Positions 48,901 through 57,830 of a stretch of DNA of 64,000 bases are shown piece by piece. A program made the translations under genes and the position numbers. Location of the stretch: the NCBI GenBank assembly GCA_003116975.1, contig BGKB01000058.1, positions 248,001-312,000 on the forward strand. The letters are read 5' to 3'. This DNA is from Aurantiochytrium sp. KH105. Its lineage: Eukaryota; Sar; Bigyra; Thraustochytrida; Thraustochytriidae. The notes under the pieces were generated by a model, which saw only the letters and a program-made list of their open reading frames with translations, was not told the origin of the DNA and searched no databases. Within the stretch, counting starts at the first letter, position 1. Each line of letters starts with the position of its first letter.

Positions 48901-49868
48901 TCACGAAAGCCCTCAACGGCGAGTTGAAGGAGAAGACCAAGGAAAAGAAGGACGCTGAAGAAGAAGAAGAAGAAGAAAAGGAGTCCGAAGGCGAGGACGA
49001 AGAAGACGAGGAAGCGGTGGAAATGCCGGTTGCTGAAGCGCTTTTGAGGATCTTCAAGGTGTCCATGGGCCTGACGCGTCGCAAGGCGCTAAACTCTCTT
49101 GTGCACGATGCTTCCTTTAGCGCCATGAGCTTTGTCATGGGCACAAACTCGCTTTCTAGCGAGCTGGTCCCCTCTGAGCAGGTTCGTGCGGAACTGCGTC
49201 CTGTTTTGAGTTCGTTGGCAAGGTCAGGCTCTGCGAAGCCATGGGACAAGGCCACTTTTCAGGAGGTTGCACGTGCACAGGCCTTTCGCTGGCCTCTTAT
49301 TTGTGAGCTCTGTGAGTGTGTGCGTTCCCAAGAGAATCCTAAGGCGTTTGGCAAGCTTGCCGGCCTCGAAGTGGTCGAGTATGCTCTCAAGGTCAGCAAT
49401 ATGGAGTCTGACAAGGCGGCTCTCGAGCAATATCTTCCAGACATTCTCGCTTGCTCCCTTGCCACGCTCGACAATCTTCCAGTGGAGACACGGGATAAGG
49501 ATGTCCGCGATGTGATGAAGAAGGTCGGTGTTTTCGCCCGCAAGATCAGAAAAGCGCTGCCCGCAGAGGCGGCCGACAAGTTGATTGATGACTTTGAGAC
49601 TTCTTTTAGCGCGATTATCTCCAAGGACTTTATCAAGCCGGGCGCGCGTACCCTGGCTGAGAATGTTTTGCGAAGTGTGAGTGCCTCGGGCGGGGAGACC
49701 AAGGCTAGCAAGAAGCGCAAGAGCCCCGAGACGCCTGCAAAAGCAGCTGACAAAGAGGCAGAGGAGGACGAGGGCGAGGAGGCATCGTCTCCTTCGCCTG
49801 CGAAGAAACTCAAGTCTGCCAAGAAGCCCAAGTCTGTCAAGAAGCCCAAATCGGCTGCCAAAAAGTAA
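45951..49868 (+). CDS. MYBBP1A/POL5-like nucleolar protein (DNA polymerase phi family)
   Basis: The 1,305-residue product starts at the ATG at 45951, inside a longer open frame. After a Lys-rich, Glu-rich leader, the family opening appears as LLATFWKMSDLDEDKRLEGL and YTMKRLLNGLCSSNGAARFG, typical of yeast Pol5 and animal MYBBP1A. A long alpha-solenoid of HEAT-like helices fills residues 100-760. An acidic stretch (about 760-900) contains MMFDAGRVVEESDDEEED. A second helical part and a Lys-rich tail (KKLKSAKKPKS repeated) follow, as expected of a nucleolar targeting signal. Despite the name these proteins are not polymerases; they act in rRNA transcription and ribosome assembly. No intron is visible. 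Confidence 0.88.
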   Translation: MGRAQTPRKKAAKSAGKAAMKKPQELDGDLEMEDRRAAEQEQEPEEEAEEEQEQQKDEAMKESAEDMDAEKRETSLLATFWKMSDLDEDKRLEGLKDLESIPSVVDVKSEDHEYTMKRLLNGLCSSNGAARFGFAVALTRILRSVGDKINVAAFVERVKRVTEVSATMKNVEQKDKYLGRMLALSAVARAGRLIDAPADLGIVVEALLEIVEWRSWAGEFCMAAVCDAFEACTEACVVTFLEEHVRTLFPRQYIRKYSASKLAALATIELRARKSPKIREALDKSPVRFPSFAAEGSTRVELQDMSETLKDATSFPRLHLAWVKILDVALSEGEASILSLWENCVMNTLLDLEDHNPTPQQRYCALQVFALLAVKAVRADLAAAVQTILTKYEAFVKMLVRSISVSSDLLNQHAMSAFNELCSALNEAGAPLSVRLAISEPLRKHGLDARLLQSRLIKMGVSDDADKLTKLMEVCDDLVRKEARINMILAEIQAQAILKAPDTANTESLLEVVNYLLRRACVTSKDAPQLDEEDASLAAMSAMKLVATLSHHEQLRLRKARAHADTLSSFWKESPAHTLPGASLRRAVEMIMALESDKACNFWVDIDDDVAEGRADAAKLVKKLKTAMSKAKDETHRQFLLSCQVMLDTLNVCSVLAEVCGLEELDINFAELLEEVGECAKRVISGAKAGSDDDAEEEAPVVVLTDIMMAVLAAPSNDLRRFVNTAFRLMVPSMDAAALNVICEAVGTSNLLQREDQDDEEEDGDDEDAIANEENANKGSGNSSSSDSDSESGDDEEKKEKNTQDKSKEQARASNTETPASSIPEDVQGLTMMFDAGRVVEESDDEEEDSGDENDEEAARKKAEHRAATDAALARFISEKLDAKRVLRAQRKSEKTMQKASFQMKQRILDLVEIFLQDADNASDLVVLVVLPLVAAVLQGSSNTLSEAETCGKRCLSILQLLKSRKRTFDAETASLVLVSSWFVTKALNGELKEKTKEKKDAEEEEEEEKESEGEDEEDEEAVEMPVAEALLRIFKVSMGLTRRKALNSLVHDASFSAMSFVMGTNSLSSELVPSEQVRAELRPVLSSLARSGSAKPWDKATFQEVARAQAFRWPLICELCECVRSQENPKAFGKLAGLEVVEYALKVSNMESDKAALEQYLPDILACSLATLDNLPVETRDKDVRDVMKKVGVFARKIRKALPAEAADKLIDDFETSFSAIISKDFIKPGARTLAENVLRSVSASGGETKASKKRKSPETPAKAADKEAEEDEGEEASSPSPAKKLKSAKKPKSVKKPKSAAKK

Positions 49869-50089
49869 GACTTGTTACCTTGTTGATTGTAGATGCCGCC
49901 AGTCCTGGTTCTGTCATGTGGCCGTTGAACTGCTTCCCTACTAGTAACTACTACTACTAGCCTAGAGTAATACTAAAAAGAAAAGAAAAGAAAAAGAAAT
50001 GAAAAGAATGAATGAATGAATGAAGGAGCAAAAGAAAACCTTGCAGAGAAAAAAGCAGAAACCAAGGGCTACTACATCGAATCGCCACG

Positions 50090-51718
50090 ATGGCGCATCG
50101 GGTTCACGCTCAATCCGGTGCTACCGACCCCGAGGAGGGGAGAGTGCGCCAAATCGAATCTGGGCCATGTCGTGGCACTGGAAACGCCGAAGCGAAGAGT
50201 CCCAACAAGCAAAAGCCCTTCTCGTGTTCACCCAAAAGAAGCGCTTGCAGGAGCTCAAAGCGAAGGGGCTCCAGCAGCAGTCCCAAACGAAGCCGTGAGA
50301 GACATCATCATCATCGTCACAAATCAGCAAAGCGACGACGAGCCAAAGATCCCTTTAAAGGTCGAGATCGACGTCGAAAGCATAAACACGGTAAAAAACG
50401 CGGTAGCAACAATCGATCAAAGCAAGGGAGAGAACGAACCTGTCGAAGGCGAGACCGACGCAAGCGTCATCATCACCACGAAACTTCAACCTCCTCGAAT
50501 TCGTCTTCTTCTTTTTCTTCTTCTTCTTCTTGCGAATCATTGTCATCTCTGTCCTCGTCATCCTACTCATTTTCATCTTCTTCCTCACAAGGGGGTTACT
50601 CTTCGTCGGGGCAGTCTCGATCTTCTCGGTCAACACTCGCCACGGTATCACATTCGCGCCGGCGGCGTCGTACGCGTGAGGATAAACGCGGACGGAAGGG
50701 CGAATCGACCACCGCCAGTGCAACATGCCGGCGCGACCAGCACTACTACGCAACCAAGATCCAAAGCCGCGTGCGTGGATTTCTTACGATGCAACGCAGC
50801 CTGACAAGCGATGACATGAAACGCGTTTACGCAAGTATCGTTGATGAGCTTGTCGACGAGTACTTGAGTGGAGAATTCATTCCTGATTTGCTAATCGATG
50901 TTCTCACAAATGCAAAACATGAGTACGACCCAGTGAGCGAGGACGAACGAATGGCCTATACAATGCTCGAGAATGTATTGAACAAAGTTGTATCGCAGGA
51001 GATCGAGCGAGCCGTGCGTGGCGTTGTGCGCGTATTCATGGACGATTTCCTGCACCAGCAAACAAGACGTGATCATGACCCGATCACGGCCAACGTCCAA
51101 CGCATTGTCGACGAATGCACAGCGCAAATGACAGACGAGGTTGTTCGCGAGGCGCTTCAAGACATGGTGGACGCCTACCTCTTTCAGCAGCAGTTCGATG
51201 TCCTTCTTGACAAGTACTTAGCTTCTCTCGTTCGCGAAGTCGTGGTGACCGCCCTCACCGAAGTGGAGGTGGAACAGATGTGCACGTCCATGCTGGACGA
51301 TACCATGGATGCAATCACACGAGAGGTTGTGACTGAATCTCTTCAAGAAGCAGAGACAAGTATCAAACGCCAACGTCAGCGCGAGGATTTTGCGCTGGTA
51401 AACAAAATGATGGATCGTGTCCTGAATCGAGCTTTGGCCAGGCACCTGTTGGAGACGATCGCGTCAAACGGCGACGATGTTGTTTTTCGCGAGCAAATGC
51501 AGGTATACATGCGTCAAAAGCTCGGAGATGCGCTGCTCCGACGTGTTCTGATGCACAGCACACCAGAGGAGCGCTTGCGTCAGTCCCGCATTTCGCGAGG
51601 TGCACTGGAGATGATCACGTCTCGTGCATTACAGACAACGATTCGGGCAAATTTTATCGAAACCCTTGACGAATACGAGGCGGAACTTGACCGCAAGGAA
51701 GCCAACCTTGGTTCATGA
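50090..51718 (+). CDS. Protein with Arg/Ser-rich N-terminus, IQ motif and helical C-terminus
   Basis: The 542-residue product starts at an ATG at 50090. Residues 1-215 are basic and low-complexity: RRRKHKHGKKRG, His runs, a Ser tract of about 45 residues and further Arg clusters. At about residue 222 an IQ motif (ATKIQSRVRGFLTMQR) should bind calmodulin-like proteins. Residues 235-530 are regular helices with recurring acidic-hydrophobic units (VDELVDEYLSG, VREALQDMVDAYLFQQQFD, REVVVTALTEVEVEQM) that look like internal repeats of about 50 residues. I know no family for this arrangement; a cytoskeletal or flagellar scaffold is a guess. The C-terminal half is clearly coding by composition. Confidence 0.65.
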   Translation: MAHRVHAQSGATDPEEGRVRQIESGPCRGTGNAEAKSPNKQKPFSCSPKRSACRSSKRRGSSSSPKRSRERHHHHRHKSAKRRRAKDPFKGRDRRRKHKHGKKRGSNNRSKQGRERTCRRRDRRKRHHHHETSTSSNSSSSFSSSSSCESLSSLSSSSYSFSSSSSQGGYSSSGQSRSSRSTLATVSHSRRRRRTREDKRGRKGESTTASATCRRDQHYYATKIQSRVRGFLTMQRSLTSDDMKRVYASIVDELVDEYLSGEFIPDLLIDVLTNAKHEYDPVSEDERMAYTMLENVLNKVVSQEIERAVRGVVRVFMDDFLHQQTRRDHDPITANVQRIVDECTAQMTDEVVREALQDMVDAYLFQQQFDVLLDKYLASLVREVVVTALTEVEVEQMCTSMLDDTMDAITREVVTESLQEAETSIKRQRQREDFALVNKMMDRVLNRALARHLLETIASNGDDVVFREQMQVYMRQKLGDALLRRVLMHSTPEERLRQSRISRGALEMITSRALQTTIRANFIETLDEYEAELDRKEANLGS

Positions 51719-52166
51719 GGTCGAAACCTTTTCTTCTTATATAAAAAAAAAAGAAAGCGACTGTCTTTGTCAGTTCGATGAGTGACTAGGCTTTTGGACG
51801 GCACTTTATGAGGTCTCAACTTGCAAGTTGAGTGAAACGGCAAAGCTTGACCAGGTCACCAAGCTTGATCAACTCAAGCTTGATCAACTCAACTCTTGAT
51901 GGCAGTCGCGGCACTAGCCCTTGAATAATCAACAATATGTTCGGAGTTCTTCTCCTAGGAAAAGGGCATATGGGTTTTCATTTGCTTTCGTTTATAAGTT
52001 TGTTAGTATATCTGCTTGCTCGTATGTGTGTGTTTGTTTGTGAGTTTGTTTGTTTTATCCTTCGTGCCGCACGTGCTACTATTTGTGTGAGCAATGTCGA
52101 GACTACGTGAGAAGACTTTGATTATGCATTCAAAGCCTCATGCTTCCTCTCTCTCTCTCTTTCTCT
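51719..52166. other. Convergent 3' intergenic region
   Basis: AT-richer; it contains a two-copy 15-bp direct repeat at 51861-51890 and a TTTG-rich stretch at 52000-52060. I see no gene. Confidence 0.5.
51861..51890. repeat. 15-bp tandem duplicate AAGCTTGATCAACTC
   Basis: Two exact adjacent copies of AAGCTTGATCAACTC, with partial copies on both sides (AAGCTTGACC and AACTCTTGAT). Confidence 0.85.
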
Positions 52167-53630
52167 CTATGGCGAGAATGCCTCGCGCTGACGCACGCAC
52201 GGTTCGCAAATACGCTGAGGCTTGGAGTAGCCAAGACAACGCGCCTTGGTGGCGTTGCAGGCGCGGCAACAAAGGACGCCGCAGTTACGGCAATGACTGC
52301 GACGCGTTGTGAATGAGAATGCCTTGTCGCAAAGAAGACATACATCAGAAAATGCGTCAGGTACCCAGAAGGCACCCTTGAGTTGCATCTCCAAAAGACT
52401 GGGATCCGGACGTTCCACAGCCAGGTCCTCGGGACGCATACCCAGGGCCGCAAGCGCCCGCGGCTGGACAGGGAGAGGGCGGACCTTGCGGTGGTTGCTC
52501 GCACGACATGTGCGCGAGAGGAGGACGAGGCATCCAATGATGCGCTTCAAATTACGATCACCACGAGTGATTGTGTACTGTTCCGGAATGCCAATGTCCT
52601 TGCAAATAGCGCGAAACATGCTGATATTTGCGGCAATGGGATCTTCTGCCGAAGAGGAGGACCCTTCTTGGGCTGATGTCTGCTGCAGCGCAGAGCAGCT
52701 CACACTGCTGCGTCGCAAAAGGGCGACGAGGGCGTCACCCGGGTCAAGGAGCCGAAAAAGCTGCTGCGCCGTGGACTCGCGCGTGTCAGCAACGGCGGCG
52801 GCGCCTTCAGCTTCGCTCGGAGTAACGCGAACACCAGAGGCGTCTTGGAGCCAGTGAAGAATGTCGGCGAGGATACCGTCCACTTGGAGTGAGAGCGCTG
52901 ACGATGCAGCGATGGCGGCCGTTCGCGGCGAAGTTCTGGGCGGGAGCGCTTTGCCAGCGTGCGGCTGGTACGAGTGATGCGAGACGGACGAGAGTGCATC
53001 GTCGTCGTCAATGTCGACAAAGGTATATCTGCTTCTGAACGATTTCGTTGCCGCTGTGGAGACACTTGCTGCGTCGCCCTGCATTACACTTGCATTTTCC
53101 TTGTCGTCAAAGGGCGAGACGAACGAGGCACTGTCGCCTTGGTGCTGGAGGTCGCTGCCACCGAGTCGGATACTGTTATATCCAGTGCCTACCGAGAGTC
53201 CGAGGCCGTTGCCCTCCTCGCCGGCGACGGTCCAGCGCTTTTGCCACTCGAGAGCACGCGCCATTGGGCCTTGGCGCTTGGTCTTTTGTCTGCCCTTTGC
53301 TTTTGCCTTTTGCTTTTGTGCTGCTGAGACTCGCCTTGCTTTTTTGCCTGCCTTTGGGGCGCGCCCCTTTCCCGCCTCGCCGTCGCGGTTCGAGACCCGA
53401 CTGGCCTCGCGCGGCGCTCGAGACGGGCTCTGCTCGCGAAAGCAGCGCAGGCCGGACGTCCGCTCTGCTGCTGGTCGGCCTGCGCGGGCAAGCGCGGCGA
53501 GCGCAGCACGAGGCTGTGCCGTCGCCGTTGTCGGTTTGCCACTCCTGTCTTTCCAAATGGACAGCGCGATAAGGAGGCAAGGAAGAAGCAGGCGACATTT
53601 TGACATGTTATGACACGACTCACTGACCAT
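52167..53630 (-). CDS. FYVE-type zinc finger protein with hydrophobic N-terminus
   Basis: The 487-residue product starts at the ATG at 53628-53630 (a second ATG at 53606 is equally possible). The C-terminal 65 residues are a FYVE-type finger: FWVPDAFSDVC, then CDKAFSFTTRRSHCRNCG, then VLCCRACNATKARCLG and ICEPCV, giving eight Cys ligands. The basic loop reads RRSHCR instead of R+HHCR, which may weaken PI3P binding. The middle is Ser/Ala-rich and disordered, with an Arg/Lys-rich stretch near residue 100. Residues 11-25 (CRLLLPCLLIALSIW) are hydrophobic and could be a signal anchor, odd for this family. FYVE proteins act on endosomal membranes. Confidence 0.82.
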   Translation of the reverse strand: MVSESCHNMSKCRLLLPCLLIALSIWKDRSGKPTTATAQPRAALAALARAGRPAAERTSGLRCFREQSPSRAPREASRVSNRDGEAGKGRAPKAGKKARRVSAAQKQKAKAKGRQKTKRQGPMARALEWQKRWTVAGEEGNGLGLSVGTGYNSIRLGGSDLQHQGDSASFVSPFDDKENASVMQGDAASVSTAATKSFRSRYTFVDIDDDDALSSVSHHSYQPHAGKALPPRTSPRTAAIAASSALSLQVDGILADILHWLQDASGVRVTPSEAEGAAAVADTRESTAQQLFRLLDPGDALVALLRRSSVSCSALQQTSAQEGSSSSAEDPIAANISMFRAICKDIGIPEQYTITRGDRNLKRIIGCLVLLSRTCRASNHRKVRPLPVQPRALAALGMRPEDLAVERPDPSLLEMQLKGAFWVPDAFSDVCLLCDKAFSFTTRRSHCRNCGVLCCRACNATKARCLGYSKPQRICEPCVRQREAFSP

Positions 53631-54066
53631 GGCTTGGCATGAAAGGCTTGTTGCGACGATCGATGGGCGTCGCCGCGTCTCATAAACGCTGCGCTCCTGG
53701 GCGCAATGATTTTGCGATGCAGCGAGCAGCCTCTAATTTTGGCCATAGTCTCCGCTCTGAGGAGAATACAAACAAGCAAGCCCTTGATTCTTTAGGTGGT
53801 CGCGACTCCTCCTGTGAGTGCCAAGTCTGGTATGCGACGAGCTTTGCGTTCGAAGATGATGCTTACGATTACCGTCGTCTACGAAAAAATTGGCGTACGT
53901 ACGTCTATGTTCTTTGGATCGGACAAATGCTGTGACGAGGACGGTGTATACTCGAGACTTGATCTGCCCAGGGCGGACAGCGTAAGAGAAGAAGAGACCC
54001 TGTGTACCGAAAAAAAAAAGGGGGGGAAAGGGGATGTGTTCGCTGTTGCTGTATAGACGAGTGGAA
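53631..54066. other. Intergenic region between FYVE and CPT genes
   Basis: I see no supported gene. A homopolymer pair A10-G7 lies near 54010-54030. A 98-codon frame at 53639-53935 has no domain. Confidence 0.5.
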
Positions 54067-55394
54067 TTACTGCGCCTTGACAATGGAGAAGCAGCGAATC
54101 TTGAGGAGCTTGCAAATTGCGTTGGTGACCCAAATGATAAAGTGAGCGAATTGCACACAAATTGCCACAGCATGGGCGAGAAGCGCAGCCTCGATGGCGG
54201 TGTCCAGGTCCGGATGGCTCTCCTCGGTCGTGTCGGCGTGGTAGAGCAAGGCAATGATAATGGGGATGGGAAAGAGAATGGAGTGAAAGAGAGGAGACTC
54301 AATGTGGCAGACCGAGGCGACAATGATGCGGTTCGACAGATGCGAGTGCAGCATGCCTAGGATGATGACAAATGGAATTGGGTACGCATGAAAAAGCTCC
54401 TTGGCAGGGGACAGGGCATAAATGGAGATCTGATACGCCTGTGCCAGCCAAAGGGGAAGCGTGAGGATGAGCGCGCGGCTAAAGTTGCCTGGTGACTTGG
54501 CAACATTGATGATGCTGGTCACGGCCAGAATGATGGGGAAGACGGCCGCAATGGCGAGTGCTACCGTGCGAACCTCCAAAACATCGAGGACGCCGACGGG
54601 AACACGCGCGTCGACAAGATGGGCGAGGAGCTCGTTGATGGAAAGCTTCCAGAAGGCAGAGCCAAAGATGGCCGTGACGAGATTGAGCGCAATGGAGAGA
54701 TACTGGCCCTCAGTGACGCCAAAATTTGCCACCTGGGCACGGAGAACGTGCACGTGGTTCTCCTCCCACTGGCAGAGAAAGAACGGGATTTGGAGCGTTC
54801 CGAGAGAAATGATAGTGCTGATCGTGGGGCCGTAGCCCATGAGACTGCAAAGCCCGAGGCCGATGAAGTTTGTTCCGAGCGAGTCGCATCCGTGGTCAAA
54901 GAGCTGTCCCAGCGGCGAGGATGACTGCGTGCGTCGCGCTTGCTTGCCGTCCATTGCATCAAAAGTCTGTGTCAAACAATCGTCGAGAGTGCGAGAGAGA
55001 GAGGCGATTAAAGGCAAGTGAAAAATTCCGTCAGTAAGTGAATTCGTGTGCATGAGTGCATCAGGTCGGGCAGAGATGTAAACAAAGCAAGGTGCAGCGG
55101 CGAACGTACCTGGTACATGAAGAGACAGTAAGCGTTGATAAAGTAGACCCAGGAAGGGCTCTCGCCCTGGAGACGCGGATCGTAGATGAGGGCCAGAATA
55201 CCAATGGCAAAGAGGTGGCCAAGACCTATCAAGGTGACGACGTTGGGCGCCATGGTGTCGGGCAGAAGCTCGGCGCACTTGGCCCAAAACGGGTTAAGCT
55301 TGTTGTCCAGCCACGAGTACTCGCCCCCCTTGTACTTGTAGTTGAGCAATGCGCTTAGGCCGCGGTGGGGAATGTACCCATCGTCGGAAGCCAT
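54067..55394 (-). CDS. CDP-alcohol phosphotransferase (choline/ethanolamine type), two exons
   Basis: Exon 1 is 55110-55394 (95 codons from an ATG at 55392-55394) and exon 2 is 54067-54966, joined in phase 0 across a 143-bp GT-AG intron (54967-55109), so AYCLFMYQ continues into TFDAMDGKQARR. The 394-residue product has about ten membrane segments and the complete CDP-alcohol phosphotransferase signature DG-x2-AR-x8-G-x3-D-x3-D in DGKQARRTQSSSPLGQLFDH, with the last Asp in GCD. Such enzymes make phosphatidylcholine or phosphatidylethanolamine from diacylglycerol in the ER. Length and N-terminus (GLSALLNYKYKGGEYSWLDN) match CEPT1/EPT1. Headgroup choice cannot be read. It is divergent with the cyclase gene. 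Confidence 0.93.
54967..55109 (-). other. GT-AG intron in the CDP-alcohol phosphotransferase gene
   Basis: On the minus strand it starts GTACGT after CAG and ends ACACAG. Splicing places the catalytic DG motif directly after the membrane segment of exon 1, as in CEPT1/EPT1 proteins. Confidence 0.88.
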
Positions 55395-55457
55395 GATTTC
55401 CTCGTGCTCTGCAATCCTCGCACACGTTAGGCGTCCAGAAACCTCTCCGCTCTGACT

Positions 55458-55513
55458 TTAGCTCTGGCTCTGGCTTTAGCTCTAGCTCTAGCTCTAGCTC
55501 TAGCTCTAGCTCT
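55458..55513 (-). repeat. (AGCTCT)n hexamer repeat upstream of the CPT gene
   Basis: Nine AGCTCT/GGCTCT hexamers (GAGCTA on the coding strand) lie 64-119 nt before the CPT ATG, followed outward by three CGATCG palindromes. Confidence 0.8.
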
Positions 55514-57376
55514 CCGATCGTCCCTTCCTTCGATCGTTCGATGGCTCGATCGTCCGGGCGTCCACGCGCTCGTCCGCGCTCGCTTGGCTTCGACGGGTGA
55601 GCGTCAGAAAATGAATTGCGCCCTAGGCCTGCAAGGCGCCGCGACGGCTGCGCCTACTTCCCGCGGCCGCAGCAGCAGCAGGCAGGCGCGGGCGCCTCCG
55701 GACGCGCGCGCGCGCCTTCCCTTTCTCCCTGCCCTTTCTCCCCGCCGCGCAGCCGGCCTTCCCTCCGCCGCGCGCAAGCCCGCCCGCGCGCGCCGTCCAC
55801 TCGGCTCTGCCGCCGCCGCGCCGTCGCTGCAGCGCCCTTCTCGCCCTCTCTCTCTCTCTCTCGAGTCCGGCGCCAGGGTGGCGCAAGAGGGCGCCCCGCC
55901 TCTGGCGCGCCCGCGGCGCGCGCTACCTCCACCCCGCGGTACACATGCGTCCCCGGGGATGGGGTGTGCGCTACGGTGTGCGCGCTTGGCGGCGACTAGC
56001 GCAGCAGGGCAGCGCGGGGCAGCGCAGCAGCGCGAGGCAGCGCAGCAGCGCGGCGCGCGCGCGCGGAGTAGGGTGGCGGCGCGTAGAGAGGGCGAGCGGG
56101 GGCGAGCGCGGGACGGCCGGAGACGGCGCGGAGGTATGGGAAGTAGGGTGGCGGCGGAGGCGGCGGCGCGCGCGCTCGCTCGGCCCGCGCTCCGTGGGCC
56201 ATTTCCGCCCTCCTTGTTTTTTCGCTTCTTCCTTTTTTTTTCTTTTTTTTCATTCTTTCCCTTTTTAGGTTTCCTTTCCATAAACACCGATGAGCACTGT
56301 CGGCGTGCTTGCTCGCCATTGCTTGCTTGCAAACTTGCGTGCCATCGGATCCATGCCAGTGCTTTGCCATGTTTCTGCCGACGACAGCATGCTGCAGCTG
56401 GCTGTGGCTGGCCGACGATCGTCCCTGTCTTGAAAAGAGAGTTGCAGAGCCTAGCTAGGCCTCGCTCGCGACGACGATGATTGGAACTCGGTGCTCGAAA
56501 TGAATGGCACGTAGAGAACGCCCACACTTTCGTTCGACCACCCAAACCACGAGCGAGCAGAAGCATGCACCGCAAGCACCTGCAAGGACCTGCAAGCAAC
56601 CTCATGCAAGAACAAGCAAATGCAAGCGATACACCGATCACGGCCTCCACAGAGGCGTGATCGCGATCATTAGGCTGGTCGTTTCGGCAAGGACCCCCTG
56701 CCGTCCACCGTGGCCGCTGGCCAGGCCAGGCCTTGATTTTTTACTTATCTTTGCCAGAGACTCGGCTTGATCGACCTACGTCGTTGACGTCGTTGACATC
56801 GCCGTCGCTCGTTGGTGCCTAACCTCCGTTCTTTGATTCGCGCAACCGTCTCGCAAGATCGATCGCTCGTCCGCGCAGAGGAACCCATACTACATATCCT
56901 GCACGCACGCGGCCGCAACCCGCAACCCGCAACCCGCCCTCGCTGGCCAGCCTCCGCGCAATCAGGCCGGCACTCTGTGCGTCCCCATCGAGCTCATGGG
57001 ACCAAGAAAGCAGAAAGCAAGAAAGCAAGGAAGAAAGAAAGCAAGAAAGCAGAGCAAAGCCGGAAAAGAAAAAGAAAAAACTTTTTCGCACGGCGCTCGG
57101 GCCCCCATCCTGGGGGTGGTGCGCAAGTCTCTGCGCCTACCGGCGCGGGGCCCGCGGCGGAACTCCCGTTTGTGCCCCCCTCTCGGCTCCGCCCGCACCG
57201 TCAGTATGGTGGAAGGGGAGCCCGGAAAGGGCGGCGGGGCGCGAGTCTGCGCAGAGTCCCGTGCACGTGCTGCAAAAAGACGTGCGGCGTGCCCCCTCGC
57301 GCGCCCGCAGCGCGGGAGCTGCTCGAGCTCGCGCTGCAGAAACAGAATCGAGCGGCGCGCCGGCAGGGACGCGCGC

Positions 57377-57480
57377 GCGAGGCGAGCCCAGGCGAGGCGA
57401 GGCGAGGCGAAGCCAGGCGCGGAGAGCCCAAGCGAGGCCAGGCGAAGCGACGCCAGGCGCGGAGATCCCAGGCGCAGAGA
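57377..57480 (+). repeat. Purine-rich pentamer-like repeat upstream of the cyclase gene
   Basis: GGCGA, GGCGA, GGCGA, AGCCA, GGCGC and similar units recur, partly in 5-nt register and partly shifted by 1 nt. Confidence 0.55.
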
Positions 57481-57610
57481 AAGGGCCCGCGCGGAGAGCG
57501 AACGAAGCAGGGAGAGGAGTCGGAGCGCCAGCGCGTGCCGCGAGCAGTTTTTGGGGTAAAACACCAACAACTACATTTGGAGCGAGGCTTCCTTTGGAGG
57601 TGGAGACTTC

Positions 57611-57645
57611 GCTTGGCGAGGCGAAGCGAGGCGAGGTGAAGCGAG
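57611..57645 (+). repeat. 5-nt-phased GCGAG/GCGAA repeat upstream of the cyclase gene
   Basis: GCTTG, GCGAG, GCGAA, GCGAG, GCGAG, GTGAA, GCGAG run in strict 5-nt register about 185-220 nt before the ATG at 57831. Confidence 0.65.
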
Positions 57646-57830
57646 AAGTCGTGCGCGCAGCGCGGCGCGGCGAGGAAGACCAGCGCAGACGCTGGAGCTC
57701 CCGACCGTCAGTCTGTCCGTCTGTCAGTCTGTCATACAGACTCTCTGTCGGTAAAGTGTAGATAGGGTAAGGTGAAGAATCATCTGCACACGGCGGAAAC
57801 ACACCGACAAAAGAAGCAAAGGAAAGCACG

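Larger units (their letters stand above)
55395..57830. other. 2.4-kb divergent region between CPT and cyclase genes
   Basis: No supported gene. It contains the AGCTCT hexamer repeat (55458-55513), CGATCG palindromes (55514-55553), a CT run near 55847-55862, a very GC-rich block 55660-56190, and purine-phased pentamers at 56999-57060, 57377-57480 and 57611-57645. Long Arg/Ala-rich frames on both strands are products of composition. Confidence 0.5.

Noticed and set aside
49969-50040. A/G-rich stretch with AATG repeats before the IQ/Arg-Ser gene as a possible start region
   Set aside because: Frames starting there run into other phases of the gene and encode Lys-rich low complexity. The ATG at 50090 opens the frame that contains the IQ motif.
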